A DNA stretch of 31,918 nucleotides from JBMNTU01 sp050945895 (GTDB lineage Bacteria; Bacillota; Clostridia; Christensenellales; Christensenellaceae), in contig JBMNTU010000011.1 of assembly GCA_050945895.1 (NCBI GenBank), positions 1 to 31,918 on the forward strand, read 5' to 3'. A program made the translations under genes and the position numbers. Positions 1 to 7,411 of this stretch are shown one piece after another. Each line of letters starts with the position of its first letter. Position 1 is the first letter of the stretch. Under the pieces are notes generated by a model. The model was not told where the DNA came from. It saw only the letters and a list, made by a program, of their open reading frames with translations, and did not search any database.

Positions 1-161
1 TTGTCGCAAAAACCCTTTTCAACAATGACGCTTCAGTGATATGATGTTGTCATAGATACGAAAAACAAATGTCATTATATCTTTTGTAAAAGGCTCTTGC
101 TTGCCAACGTTTACTTGACACTAACCGCCCCGGCTTTTCGTACACATAAACTTCATAAAAA

Positions 162-170
162 TGGTATAAT
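162..170 (+). promoter_or_regulatory. extended -10 promoter for the NYN gene
   Basis: The string TGGTATAAT is a perfect TGnTATAAT extended -10, placed 29 bases before the ATG at 199. No good -35 sits 16-18 bases upstream. The TTGACA at 115-120 is too far away (44 bases) to pair with it. A Shine-Dalgarno AGAGGA precedes the ATG. The first 160 bases of the window hold no recognisable gene. Confidence 0.6.
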
Positions 171-198
171 AATAAAATAACGAGAAAAAGAGGAATTT

Positions 199-948
199 AT
201 GCAAAGCGATAAAAGAATTGCAGTATTGATAGACGCAGACAACGTCTCTAAAAAGTATTTGACTTATATATTTGACGAAATATCCAACCAGGGGACGCCG
301 ACTTACAAGCGGATATATGGAGACTGGACAAAGCCCCAGCTTTCTTCGTGGAAGGCAAACCTGCTGGAGTATTCCATTACACCCATCCAGCAATACAACT
401 ATACAACAGGCAAAAACTCCACCGACAGCGCGCTCATTATAGACGCGATGGATATTCTTTATTCGGGCAATATAGACGGTTTTTGCATTGTTTCGAGCGA
501 CAGCGATTTTACGCGCCTGGCTTCCCGTCTGCGCGAAGCGGGCATGTTTGTGATGGGAATGGGCGAGCGCAAAACGCCCGCGCCGTTCATTGCCTCGTGC
601 GAGGTGTTCAAATACCTGGAGGTTTTGGAGGAAATTTCGGCGGAGACAGAAGAGGGCGAAACGAAAAAAAAGGTGACAGCACGCAAAAAGAGCGCGGATG
701 TGGCAAAGCTGGCAACGGTAAAAAAAGCCATTGTAAAAATTGTTTCCGAAAGCTCGGACGAGGACGGCTGGGTATTTTTGGGAACGGTTGCCAATATTAT
801 GAACCGGCGCTATCCGGATTTTGATACGCGCAATTATGGACATTATAAATTAAAACCCTTTGTGGCGTCGCTAGGCTGTTTTGAAATAGAAGACCGGCCG
901 ACAAAAAACCCGCGCGCGCCGCAAACCTATATTAAAATCAAAGAATGA
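199..948 (+). CDS. NYN domain protein with C-terminal OST-HTH/LOTUS domain (LabA/DUF88-like)
   Basis: This 249-residue protein has an N-terminal NYN (PIN-like) nuclease fold. Visible acidic motifs are the IDADN segment at residues 11-15, the STDSALIIDAMD stretch near 75-86 and the SSDSDF motif near 98-103, the usual metal-binding acidic positions of LabA/DUF88 proteins. A charged Glu/Lys linker (about 145-170) leads to an OST-HTH/LOTUS-like winged helix (about 172-249), a fold tied to RNA binding. Expected role: a cytoplasmic RNA-binding protein, perhaps a ribonuclease; the substrate is unknown. It is the first gene of a probable two-gene unit; the P-type ATPase starts 15 bases after its stop. 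The family assignment is secure, the activity is inferred. Confidence 0.88.
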   Translation: MQSDKRIAVLIDADNVSKKYLTYIFDEISNQGTPTYKRIYGDWTKPQLSSWKANLLEYSITPIQQYNYTTGKNSTDSALIIDAMDILYSGNIDGFCIVSSDSDFTRLASRLREAGMFVMGMGERKTPAPFIASCEVFKYLEVLEEISAETEEGETKKKVTARKKSADVAKLATVKKAIVKIVSESSDEDGWVFLGTVANIMNRRYPDFDTRNYGHYKLKPFVASLGCFEIEDRPTKNPRAPQTYIKIKE

Positions 949-963
949 CCGGAAAGGAACGGA

Positions 964-3366
964 ATGGAAGGCCGGGACACAAACAAGAACGCAGAAGAGC
1001 ATTTAAGCGGCCTGACTGCGCAGCAGGTGGATGAGCGCAGGCAAAAGGGCCTTATCAACAAATGTAATATCAATACCACAAAAACCTATGGGCAGATAAT
1101 AAAAGACAATCTGTTCACGTTTTTTAATGTTATAAACGCAATCCTATGCGTCATGCTTATTTCCGTCGGCGCGTACAAAGATCTGATGTTTATGATGATC
1201 GTTGTGGCCAACCTGCTGATCGGAATCATACAGGAAATATCCTCCAAAAAAACGCTGGACCGCCTGGCAGTTATTGTGGCGGCAAAGGCGCGTGTTGTGC
1301 GCGGCGGAAAAGAGCAGTCTATTCCGGTCGACGAAATTGTGCTGGACGACGTGCTGCGGCTCAAATCGGGCGAACAGGTATGCTCCGATGCTGTGGTATT
1401 GGAAGGCCGCCTGGAAGTAAACGAATCGCTGATTACGGGCGAGTCGGACGTCATTGTCAAGCAGCCGGGCGATGCGCTTTGTTCGGGCAGCTTTGTAGTG
1501 GCAGGAAGCGCGTATACACGCGTGACCCATGTAGGGAGCGAGAATTACGCCAACCAGATCTCTATGAGTGCAAAGAAGATGCGCCGCAAACACTCCGAGC
1601 TGCGGTCTTCGGTCAGCCGCATATTAAAGGTAATCAGCGCGTTTATTGTGCCGGTGGGCATTGCGCTTTATGTGAAGCACTACCTGTTTTTGCAGATGGG
1701 GGCAGAGCAGTCCATTGTTAAGACGGTAGCGGCCGTAATCGGCATGATCCCCGAAGGGCTGGTGCTTTTGGTAAGCGTGGCGCTGACGACCAGCGCAATC
1801 ATTCTGGCCGTTACAAGACGTACGCTGGTACAGGATATGTATTGCACGGAAACGCTTGCGCGGGTCGATGTACTGTGTTTGGACAAAACAGGAACGCTGA
1901 CAAACGGCGACCTTCGGGTGACGGAGATAATTCCTCTGCTTGGTAGCATGGAAGATGCGGAAGAGATGCTGGCAGGCTATTGCAGCGCGTCGGAAGACGA
2001 CAACGCTACGATGTGCGCGTTAATAGAGCATTGCCGGCCGCAACAAGCGTATGCCGCGCTTTCGGCTGTGCCGTTTTCGTCCGCGCGAAAGTACGGGGCG
2101 GTGCAGCTTGAAGAAAAAGGAACATATTTCTTTGGCGCGGCGGAATTCCTGTTTCCCCAAAGTGAAGAAAAGCTCAAAGAAACGGCTGCTAAACATGCAA
2201 AAAACGGCAGCCGTGCGCTTGTGCTTGCAAAAAGTGAGGGAAATGCGCAAATTCCGCTGACTGAACGGACACTGACGCCCGTTGCGCTGGTGCTAATGGC
2301 AGACAGCATACGGGACGAGGCAAAAGAAACGCTGGCATATTTTGAAAAGCAGGATATAAAAATCAAGATCATTTCGGGGGACAACCCATATACGGTAAAA
2401 AACATTGCAGCAAAGGCGGGCTTTTCGGGAAAGACCGATGTTTGCGACGCCTCCCTCCTGCATACGGATGAGGACGTAAAAAGAGCTGCGCTGCGATATG
2501 ACCTTTTTGGCCGTGTTTCGCCAGGGCAAAAGCAACTGATGGTGGAAGCGTTGCGCGAAAACGGGCATACCGTCGGCATGATGGGCGATGGCGTGAACGA
2601 TGTACTGGCGCTAAAAGAGGCGGATTTGAGTGTTGCGGTGGCCGAAGGGAGCGACGCCGCCAAAAATATCTCCAGCCTGGTGCTGCTGGATTCTAATTTT
2701 GACGCGCTTCCGGCTGTACTAAACGAAGGCCGCAAGGTAATCAACAATGTAGAGCGGGCGGCTACGCTTTTTATTACCAAAACGGTATATTCGATGCTGC
2801 TTTCGATTGCGACGTTGTTTATTTTTGGCAACGGCTACCCGTTTACGCCTCTCCAGCTTTGGTTTATCTCGGTTATCGTAATTGGTGCGCCCTCGTTTAT
2901 ACTTGCTCTGGAACCCAATTATAGCCGGGTAGAGGGCGGCTTTTTGCGAAACGTTTTAAGGCGGTCGCTGCCGGGCGGGCTGGCGATTTTTCTGGGGCTT
3001 TTGCTGATAGACCGGCTGGCGGGCCCGGTTGGTTACGGGGTGGGTATGATTCCGGCAATGTCTTTTATATTGGTGGTTGCTGCGGGAATTATGATTGTAT
3101 TCCTTGTAAGCGTGCCCCTTACGCGCACACGCAAGATATTGCTGGTATGCCTGGTGGGGGCGTTTGCGTTCAGCCTTGCGTTTTTGCGCGGGCCGTTCGA
3201 CATCCCCGATATTGACGGCAGGGCGCTGGTCAGCACATTGCTGATTGTGGCGCTGATGCCTGTTTTGATGAAATTTTTCTCGTGGATTTTGCAAAAATAC
3301 TTTCAATACAGCGATGCCAAAAAAGCAGGGAAGGTTGCTTCTAAAGCAAATTTTGACAGCAACTAA
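964..3366 (+). CDS. cation-translocating P-type ATPase (PEGL-motif type)
   Basis: An 800-residue integral membrane ion pump. The actuator TGES motif is at 158-161, the phosphorylated Asp in DKTGT at 307, and the hinge motif GDGVND at 541-546. The membrane motif at 263-266 is PEGL followed by Val, not the PEGLP of SERCA-like Ca2+ pumps or the CPC/CPx of heavy-metal pumps. There is no N-terminal metal-binding domain. Hydrophobic segments lie near 45-85, 220-285 and six more after residue 600, giving about ten helices. The family includes streptococcal proteins described as Ca2+/Mn2+ exporters, so divalent cation export is the best guess, but the ion cannot be read from the sequence. An AAAGGA ribosome site precedes the ATG, and translation probably follows the NYN gene. 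Confidence 0.9.
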   Translation: MEGRDTNKNAEEHLSGLTAQQVDERRQKGLINKCNINTTKTYGQIIKDNLFTFFNVINAILCVMLISVGAYKDLMFMMIVVANLLIGIIQEISSKKTLDRLAVIVAAKARVVRGGKEQSIPVDEIVLDDVLRLKSGEQVCSDAVVLEGRLEVNESLITGESDVIVKQPGDALCSGSFVVAGSAYTRVTHVGSENYANQISMSAKKMRRKHSELRSSVSRILKVISAFIVPVGIALYVKHYLFLQMGAEQSIVKTVAAVIGMIPEGLVLLVSVALTTSAIILAVTRRTLVQDMYCTETLARVDVLCLDKTGTLTNGDLRVTEIIPLLGSMEDAEEMLAGYCSASEDDNATMCALIEHCRPQQAYAALSAVPFSSARKYGAVQLEEKGTYFFGAAEFLFPQSEEKLKETAAKHAKNGSRALVLAKSEGNAQIPLTERTLTPVALVLMADSIRDEAKETLAYFEKQDIKIKIISGDNPYTVKNIAAKAGFSGKTDVCDASLLHTDEDVKRAALRYDLFGRVSPGQKQLMVEALRENGHTVGMMGDGVNDVLALKEADLSVAVAEGSDAAKNISSLVLLDSNFDALPAVLNEGRKVINNVERAATLFITKTVYSMLLSIATLFIFGNGYPFTPLQLWFISVIVIGAPSFILALEPNYSRVEGGFLRNVLRRSLPGGLAIFLGLLLIDRLAGPVGYGVGMIPAMSFILVVAAGIMIVFLVSVPLTRTRKILLVCLVGAFAFSLAFLRGPFDIPDIDGRALVSTLLIVALMPVLMKFFSWILQKYFQYSDAKKAGKVASKANFDSN

Positions 3367-3406
3367 AAGGCGAAAGCATTTTGGCCTGCGGAGGATTTTT
3401 TATTTA

Positions 3407-3443
3407 CAAACATTTGTGCGCAGGAGCACTTCTTTGATATAAT
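3407..3443 (+). promoter_or_regulatory. thyA operon promoter with overlapping palindrome
   Basis: TATAAT at 3438-3443 is preceded by TG at 3435-3436, an extended -10. A weak -35 (TTGTGC, 3414-3419) gives an 18-base spacer. The -35 is covered by the partial palindrome ACAAA-CA-TTTGT (3406-3417). The string CAAACATTTGTGCG (3407-3420) also resembles a Gram-positive LexA/DinR box (CGAAC-N4-GTTYG) with mismatches. The promoter is clear; the operator is a guess. Confidence 0.55.
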
Positions 3444-3503
3444 GGTTTGTGAGCAGATATAACGGATATATAAGAATAGAAAAAATAACGGAGGCGCCAG
3501 GCG

Positions 3504-4337
3504 ATGAGCTATGCGGACCAGGTGTTTATTAAGAATTGCACCGATATCATTCAAAACGGATTTTGGGATACGAAATACGATGTGCGCCCTGTTTGGGAAG
3601 ATACGGGCGAAAAAGCCCATACCATTAAAAAATTCGGCATTGTAAACCGGTACGATTTGAGCCGGGAATTCCCCATCTTGACGCTGCGGCGGACATACCT
3701 GAAATCGGCAATCGATGAATTGCTGTGGATCTGGCAGAAAAAGTCGAGCAATGTAAACGAGTTGAAAAGCAATATCTGGAACGCATGGGCGGATGAGGAT
3801 GGCAGCATTGGTAAGGCATACGGTTACCAGCTGGGCGTAAAACATGCATATCCGGAGGGGATGTTTGACCAGGTAGACCGGATATTGTATGACCTGAAAC
3901 ATAATCCGCTATCCAGACGTATTATGTCCAACATATACAACCACCAGGACCTGCACGAGATGAACCTTTATCCGTGCGCCTATTCCATGACCTTCAACGT
4001 GACCGGAGATAAACTCAACGCAGTTTTGAACCAGCGCTCGCAGGATATGCTGGTGGCAAACAACTGGAATGTATGCCAGTATGCGGTGCTGGTGCATATG
4101 TTTGCGCAGGTGAGCGGGCTTGCACCGGGCGAATTGGTCCATGTGATTGCGGACGCACATATTTACGACAGGCATGTTCCGCTGGTGGAAAAAATGATCG
4201 CTCAAACGCCGTATGATGCGCCGGAATTTGATATGGATAAGAGCATTACGGATTTTTACGCGTTTACGCCTGACGATTTTCGTTTAGAAAATTATAAATA
4301 CCATACATTTGAAATGAAAATCCCTGTGGCTGTATAA
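3504..4337 (+). CDS. thyA: thymidylate synthase
   Basis: Cytoplasmic enzyme converting dUMP and methylene-tetrahydrofolate to dTMP and dihydrofolate. At 277 residues it has normal ThyA length. The catalytic Cys is C158 in the YPCAYSMTFNV context, followed by NQRSQDM (the QRSxD dUMP-binding motif) and the ADAHIYDRH segment. The Tyr/Ala around the Cys and the Gln in QRSQD differ from the E. coli form (PPCH, QRSCD); I recognise this as a divergent clostridial-type branch. The start is supported by GGAGG at 3490-3494. It leads an operon with dihydrofolate reductase 20 bases downstream, which recycles its dihydrofolate product. Confidence 0.95.
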   Translation: MSYADQVFIKNCTDIIQNGFWDTKYDVRPVWEDTGEKAHTIKKFGIVNRYDLSREFPILTLRRTYLKSAIDELLWIWQKKSSNVNELKSNIWNAWADEDGSIGKAYGYQLGVKHAYPEGMFDQVDRILYDLKHNPLSRRIMSNIYNHQDLHEMNLYPCAYSMTFNVTGDKLNAVLNQRSQDMLVANNWNVCQYAVLVHMFAQVSGLAPGELVHVIADAHIYDRHVPLVEKMIAQTPYDAPEFDMDKSITDFYAFTPDDFRLENYKYHTFEMKIPVAV

Positions 4338-4357
4338 CGACAAAAAAGAGGTGCGCG

Positions 4358-4873
4358 ATGAACATGATTGCAGCTGTAGACCGCAATTGGGGAATAGGCA
4401 AGAATGGCGACCTGCTTTTCCGCATTCCGGAGGATATGAAATTTTTTAGAGAGACGACTCTGGACAAGGTGGTGGTTATGGGCCGCCGGACGCTGGAATC
4501 GCTCCCGGGGGGACGGCCGCTGCCAAAGCGTACCAATATTGTCCTGACTGAAAACACGTCTTTTTCGGCGGACGGAGCGCAGGTGTGCTGCAGCCTGGAT
4601 GAACTTTTCCGGAAGCTGGAGCAATACGACAGCACCGATATTTTTGTTATCGGAGGGGCGATGATCTATGACCTGTTGATGGACTATTGCCATAAGGCCT
4701 ATATTACAAAGGTGGACGAAGAGGAAGACGCCGAAGTATACATCCGTAACCTGGACGAGGCCAAAGGCTGGGAGCATACCCATAGGTCCGCGCCCCAAAA
4801 ACATGAAAACCTGAGCTTTACATTCAATGTTTACCAAAACAGGAATGTGAAACCATACAGAAACGATTTGTAA
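4358..4873 (+). CDS. folA: dihydrofolate reductase
   Basis: NADPH-dependent reduction of dihydrofolate to tetrahydrofolate, directly coupled to the upstream thymidylate synthase. Recognisable features over 171 residues are the start MIAAVDRNWGIGKNGDLLF (folate-binding loop), the acidic Glu/Asp pair in IPEDMKFF, the VVVMGRRTLESLP segment (cofactor site) and the FVIGGAMIYDLLM motif. An AGAGGTG ribosome site lies 8 bases before the ATG. A second Met two codons later could be the start instead. The thyA-folA pair is a standard arrangement. Confidence 0.95.
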   Translation: MNMIAAVDRNWGIGKNGDLLFRIPEDMKFFRETTLDKVVVMGRRTLESLPGGRPLPKRTNIVLTENTSFSADGAQVCCSLDELFRKLEQYDSTDIFVIGGAMIYDLLMDYCHKAYITKVDEEEDAEVYIRNLDEAKGWEHTHRSAPQKHENLSFTFNVYQNRNVKPYRNDL

Positions 4874-4886
4874 AGGTAGTAAGGCG

Positions 4887-5324
4887 ATGAAGAAAGCGAA
4901 AAAAGGGTTTTTTACAGAATTTAGAGAGTTCATTTCCCGCGGAAGCGTAATGGACTTGGCGGTAGGCGTTATTATCGGTGCGGCTTTTACTGCAATCGTA
5001 AATTCGCTGGTCGAGGACATCATTATGCCGTTTATCGGCTTGATTACCGGAGGCATCGATTTTTCGTCGCTGTCTTTCCAGATCGGCGATGTGACCATCA
5101 AATACGGTTCGTTTATTGGCGCGGTCATTAATTTTGTCCTCATTGCGCTCATTATTTTCCTGTTTATAAAGGGAATCAACAAAATGCGCCGGCCAAAGGA
5201 CGAGGAGCCGGAAAAGCCGGCGCGCCTTTGTCCGTACTGTAAGATGGAAATTGCGGACGATGCTACAAAATGTCCTTACTGTACCGCGGATTTGCCGGCT
5301 TCCGACGCAGCGAGCAAAGCATGA
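4887..5324 (+). CDS. mscL: large-conductance mechanosensitive channel MscL with C-terminal zinc ribbon
   Basis: A 145-residue inner-membrane channel that opens under hypo-osmotic shock. Residues 1-20 form the amphipathic N-terminal helix (FFTEFREFISRGSVMDLAVG). TM1 is about 22-45, a periplasmic-side loop 50-70, and TM2 about 73-96. After the cytoplasmic end it carries two CPYC knuckles (C115-C118 and C129-C132), a zinc-ribbon tail absent from E. coli MscL but seen in clostridial relatives. The gene lies 13 bases after folA, and its stop overlaps the next start (ATGA), so it is within the thyA operon. Confidence 0.93.
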   Translation: MKKAKKGFFTEFREFISRGSVMDLAVGVIIGAAFTAIVNSLVEDIIMPFIGLITGGIDFSSLSFQIGDVTIKYGSFIGAVINFVLIALIIFLFIKGINKMRRPKDEEPEKPARLCPYCKMEIADDATKCPYCTADLPASDAASKA

Positions 5325-5662
5325 AAAGCTTTTACGAAAAGGTTTATGAAATCGTAGAAAGTATTCCGCGGGGAAAGGTGACGAGCTATGGACAGATTGC
5401 GCGTATGCTGGGAAGCCCGCGCGCTGCAAGGGTAGTGGGGTATGCGCTGCACCAAAACCCACGGCCGGGGGTTACACCTTGCCACAGGGTCGTCAACCGG
5501 GAAGGCCGGCTGGCACCTGGCTTTGCGTTTGGCGGGCTGGACGAGCAGCGCCACTTGCTGGAGGCCGAGGGAGTGCGCGTTGAAAACGGTTATGTGGATA
5601 CGAAGGTGTATGGTTGGAATGGAAGCGCAGAAGAAATAGAAAAAAAGGATGCGCTGGTATAA
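5321..5662 (+). CDS. MGMT family protein, DNA-binding/active-site domain only
   Basis: A 113-residue protein corresponding to the C-terminal half of O6-alkylguanine-DNA alkyltransferases. It has the helix-turn-helix (SIPRGKVTSYGQIARMLG, 14-31), the recognition helix with the Arg finger (RAARVVGYAL) and the active-site motif PCHRVV with C54. Because the Cys is present it is not an alkyltransferase-like protein with a PWHR motif. The usual N-terminal domain and the C-terminal repair segment are absent or very short. Whether it repairs alkylated bases or only recognises them is uncertain. The ATG at 5321 overlaps the mscL stop, which fixes the start in preference to upstream in-frame codons. Confidence 0.88.
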   Translation: MKSFYEKVYEIVESIPRGKVTSYGQIARMLGSPRAARVVGYALHQNPRPGVTPCHRVVNREGRLAPGFAFGGLDEQRHLLEAEGVRVENGYVDTKVYGWNGSAEEIEKKDALV

Positions 5663-5759
5663 CAGGCGGCATACAGCCGGATTGTATACACGGCAACAGC
5701 CGCAATGCAGAGGTAGCGGAATTGCCGATGAAATAGTTTGCTGGGGGAGAAACAAAAAA

Positions 5760-6203
5760 ATGGGAGTGTCAGGGAAAAAGATTTTGGTGGCAGATGATAT
5801 CGATTTGGACAGGATTATATTGAACGATATGTTCATGGACGAATACGATGTACTGGAAGCAGAAAACGGGTTTTTGGCTTGGAAATTGATAGACAAGTAC
5901 AGAGAAGAACTTGCCGTTGTATTGCTGGACGTTGTTATGCCGGTTATGACGGGGTTCGATGTGCTGAGGAATATGGCAGAAAGCGGATTGATCGATTCCA
6001 TACCGGTTATACTGGTGACAGGGGAAAGCGATGAAGGAAAAGCGATTTACGGTTACGATATGGGAATATCGGACTTGATTGAAAAACCTTTTAACCAGGC
6101 GATCGTATACAGGCGTGTACAAAACGTAATTAAGCTGTATGCACACAAACGGGAGCTTGAGAAGCAACTGAAGGAACAAAAAATGATGCTGGAAAACAAA
6201 TGA
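5760..6203 (+). CDS. single-domain response regulator
   Basis: A 147-residue CheY-like receiver. The acidic pocket is DD at 12-13, the phospho-acceptor is D57 (LLDVVMP), the switch Thr lies in LVTGES (about 88) and the conserved Lys in IEKPF near 108. After the receiver there is only a Lys/Glu-rich helix (about 125-147) that looks coiled-coil; no DNA-binding or enzyme domain follows. The start at 5760 is chosen because GGGGGAG lies 10 bases upstream and the receiver begins there. No histidine kinase is encoded nearby. It lies 97 bases after the MGMT-type gene, ahead of the shared terminator, so it is probably read with the thyA operon. Confidence 0.88.
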   Translation: MGVSGKKILVADDIDLDRIILNDMFMDEYDVLEAENGFLAWKLIDKYREELAVVLLDVVMPVMTGFDVLRNMAESGLIDSIPVILVTGESDEGKAIYGYDMGISDLIEKPFNQAIVYRRVQNVIKLYAHKRELEKQLKEQKMMLENK

Positions 6204-6252
6204 GCAACAAAGCCATTATTTAGATGCAACTGGATAAACCTTTTATGCAATA

Positions 6253-6280
6253 AAAAACCGCACAGGATTGTGCGGTTTTT
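6253..6280. terminator. bidirectional rho-independent terminator
   Basis: AAAAACCGCACA and TGTGCGGTTTTT pair around a GGAT loop: a 12-base stem with a T-run on the plus strand and an A-run that is a T-run on the minus strand. It lies between the convergent response-regulator and rpsR genes and serves both. Confidence 0.9.
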
Positions 6281-6291
6281 GTTGCTATGGC

Positions 6292-6540
6292 TTATTCGGA
6301 AACGTATGGGATTAGCGCCATGATGCGGGCACGCTTGATTGCAATGGCAAGCTGCCGCTGGTGCTTTGCGCATACTCCGGATGCCCGGCGCGGCATGATC
6401 TTTCCGCGCTCGGTCAAATATTTCTTTAATTTTCCAATATCTTTATAATCTATGTCGGTTACCTTGTCCACACAGAAATTGCATACTTTTTTCCGGGGAC
6501 GGCGTCCGCGCATAGGCCTTCTTGCTCTTTCTTCGCTCAT
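6292..6540 (-). CDS. rpsR: 30S ribosomal protein S18
   Basis: An 82-residue basic protein of the small ribosomal subunit platform, binding next to S6. Typical features are the basic N-terminus, the Cys pair in VCNFCVDK, the segment IDYKDIGKLKKYLTERGKI and the C-terminal KRARIMALIPY. AAGGAG lies upstream of the ATG on the minus strand. It is the last gene of the rpsF-ssb-rpsR operon, 23 bases after ssb. Confidence 0.97.
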   Translation of the reverse strand: MSEERARRPMRGRRPRKKVCNFCVDKVTDIDYKDIGKLKKYLTERGKIMPRRASGVCAKHQRQLAIAIKRARIMALIPYVSE

Positions 6541-6563
6541 GATTAATCACTCCTTAATATGTG

Positions 6564-7007
6564 TCAGAAAGGAAGCTCTGCATCGTCCAGCGGCTGAAAA
6601 TCGGAAAGCTCTTCGGCAAATAGCTCGTCTGCCGAAGCAGCAGGCGGCTCTTGCGGCGGCGGGGCATATTCACCCTGCCGTTCTGCGCTTTGCCTGCTTG
6701 TCAGAAATTCTACATCATCTGCAACGATTTCCGTTACATACCGCCGCACACCGTTGGCGTCTTCGTAGTTGCGGGTTTGAATCATTCCCGCGACACCCAC
6801 CTTAGACCCCTTGGAAAGGTACTTGGCGCAGTTTTCCGCCAGCCCCCTCCATGTGACAACAGGGATAAAATCGGTCTGCTGTTGCCCATCCTGGGATTTA
6901 TATTTGCGCCCTACCGCAACGGTAAAGGTAGTTACGGATACGCCGTTTGGTGTGGTGCGTGCTTCCGGGTCCCTTGTTAAATTACCTACCAAAATTGCTT
7001 TGTTCAT
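6564..7007 (-). CDS. ssb: single-stranded DNA-binding protein
   Basis: A 147-residue SSB. The OB fold occupies about 1-105, opening with MNKAILVGNLTRDPEAR. A low-complexity Gln/Pro/Ala linker follows, and the acidic tip DDAELPF at the C-terminus is the docking peptide for replication and repair partners. It binds ssDNA in replication, recombination and repair, normally as a tetramer. AAAGGA is about 10 bases upstream of the ATG. Its place between rpsF and rpsR is the classical bacterial arrangement. Confidence 0.97.
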   Translation of the reverse strand: MNKAILVGNLTRDPEARTTPNGVSVTTFTVAVGRKYKSQDGQQQTDFIPVVTWRGLAENCAKYLSKGSKVGVAGMIQTRNYEDANGVRRYVTEIVADDVEFLTSRQSAERQGEYAPPPQEPPAASADELFAEELSDFQPLDDAELPF

Positions 7008-7021
7008 TTTGGCACCGTCCT

Positions 7022-7312
7022 TTAATTGTTTTCCAGATTGACTACGATAAAACGCAATACATCGTCAGAAATTCTGTAATTTCTTTCAAGCTCTGCCGGA
7101 AGGGCCGGCGGCGCTTCGAAGTTTACAAGTACGTAGTAGCCGTCATTGATATACTGGATAGGATAGGCGAGCCTTTTTTTGCCCCACTCGTCAACCTTCT
7201 CTACATTACCGCCGTTGTTGGTGATAATATCCGAGAACCGTTTGATGAGCGCGTCCTTTTTTTCCTCATCCATATCGGGCTTTAGTACATACATCGTTTC
7301 GTACTTCGTCAC
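7022..7312 (-). CDS. rpsF: 30S ribosomal protein S6
   Basis: A 96-residue small-subunit protein that pairs with S18. It shows the family start TKYETMYVLKPDMDEE and the signature RLAYPIQYINDGYYVLVNFEAP. I place the start at a GTG (7312), since the Shine-Dalgarno AGGAGG lies 8 bases before it. The earlier in-frame GTG at 7321 overlaps the Shine-Dalgarno itself and cannot use it. First gene of the rpsF-ssb-rpsR operon. Confidence 0.96.
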   Translation of the reverse strand: MTKYETMYVLKPDMDEEKKDALIKRFSDIITNNGGNVEKVDEWGKKRLAYPIQYINDGYYVLVNFEAPPALPAELERNYRISDDVLRFIVVNLENN

Positions 7313-7339
7313 GATTTTCACCTCCTCATGGTCTAATGG

Positions 7340-7358
7340 CCCTGCAAATAAAGCAGAG
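7340..7358 (-). promoter_or_regulatory. small stem-loop in the rpsF leader
   Basis: In the roughly 60-base leader, CTCTGC and GCAGGG (minus strand) can pair around a 7-base A/T loop, with one G-U pair. S6-S18 autoregulatory leaders are known upstream of rpsF in many bacteria, but I cannot match the conserved parts of that motif here. Treat as a weak structural candidate. Confidence 0.25.
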
Positions 7359-7378
7359 CAAGGATGTTACAGAAGTTT

Positions 7379-7407
7379 ATTATATCGTTCGGGCAGGCGA
7401 AAGTCAA
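7379..7407 (-). promoter_or_regulatory. promoter of rpsF-ssb-rpsR
   Basis: On the minus strand TTGACT (7402-7407), a 17-base spacer and TATAAT (7379-7384) form a near-consensus sigma-A promoter, the best in the window. It lies immediately downstream of the stop of the lipoprotein gene on the same strand. Confidence 0.85.
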
Positions 7408-7411
7408 GGAA

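Noticed and set aside
115..120. TTGACA as a -35 element for the NYN gene
   Set aside because: The nearest TATAAT is 44 bases downstream and no -10 lies at 16-18 bases.
121..843. Long minus-strand open frame antisense to the NYN gene
   Set aside because: The plus-strand frame has a promoter, ribosome site and clear NYN-LOTUS motifs; the antisense translation has no recognisable domain.
3367..3406. Terminator between the P-type ATPase and thyA
   Set aside because: A T-run (about 3395-3400) follows only a three-base stem, too weak to call.
7322..7378. S6-S18 ribosomal leader motif upstream of rpsF
   Set aside because: The position fits, but I could not identify the conserved elements; only a short stem is reported as a weak candidate.
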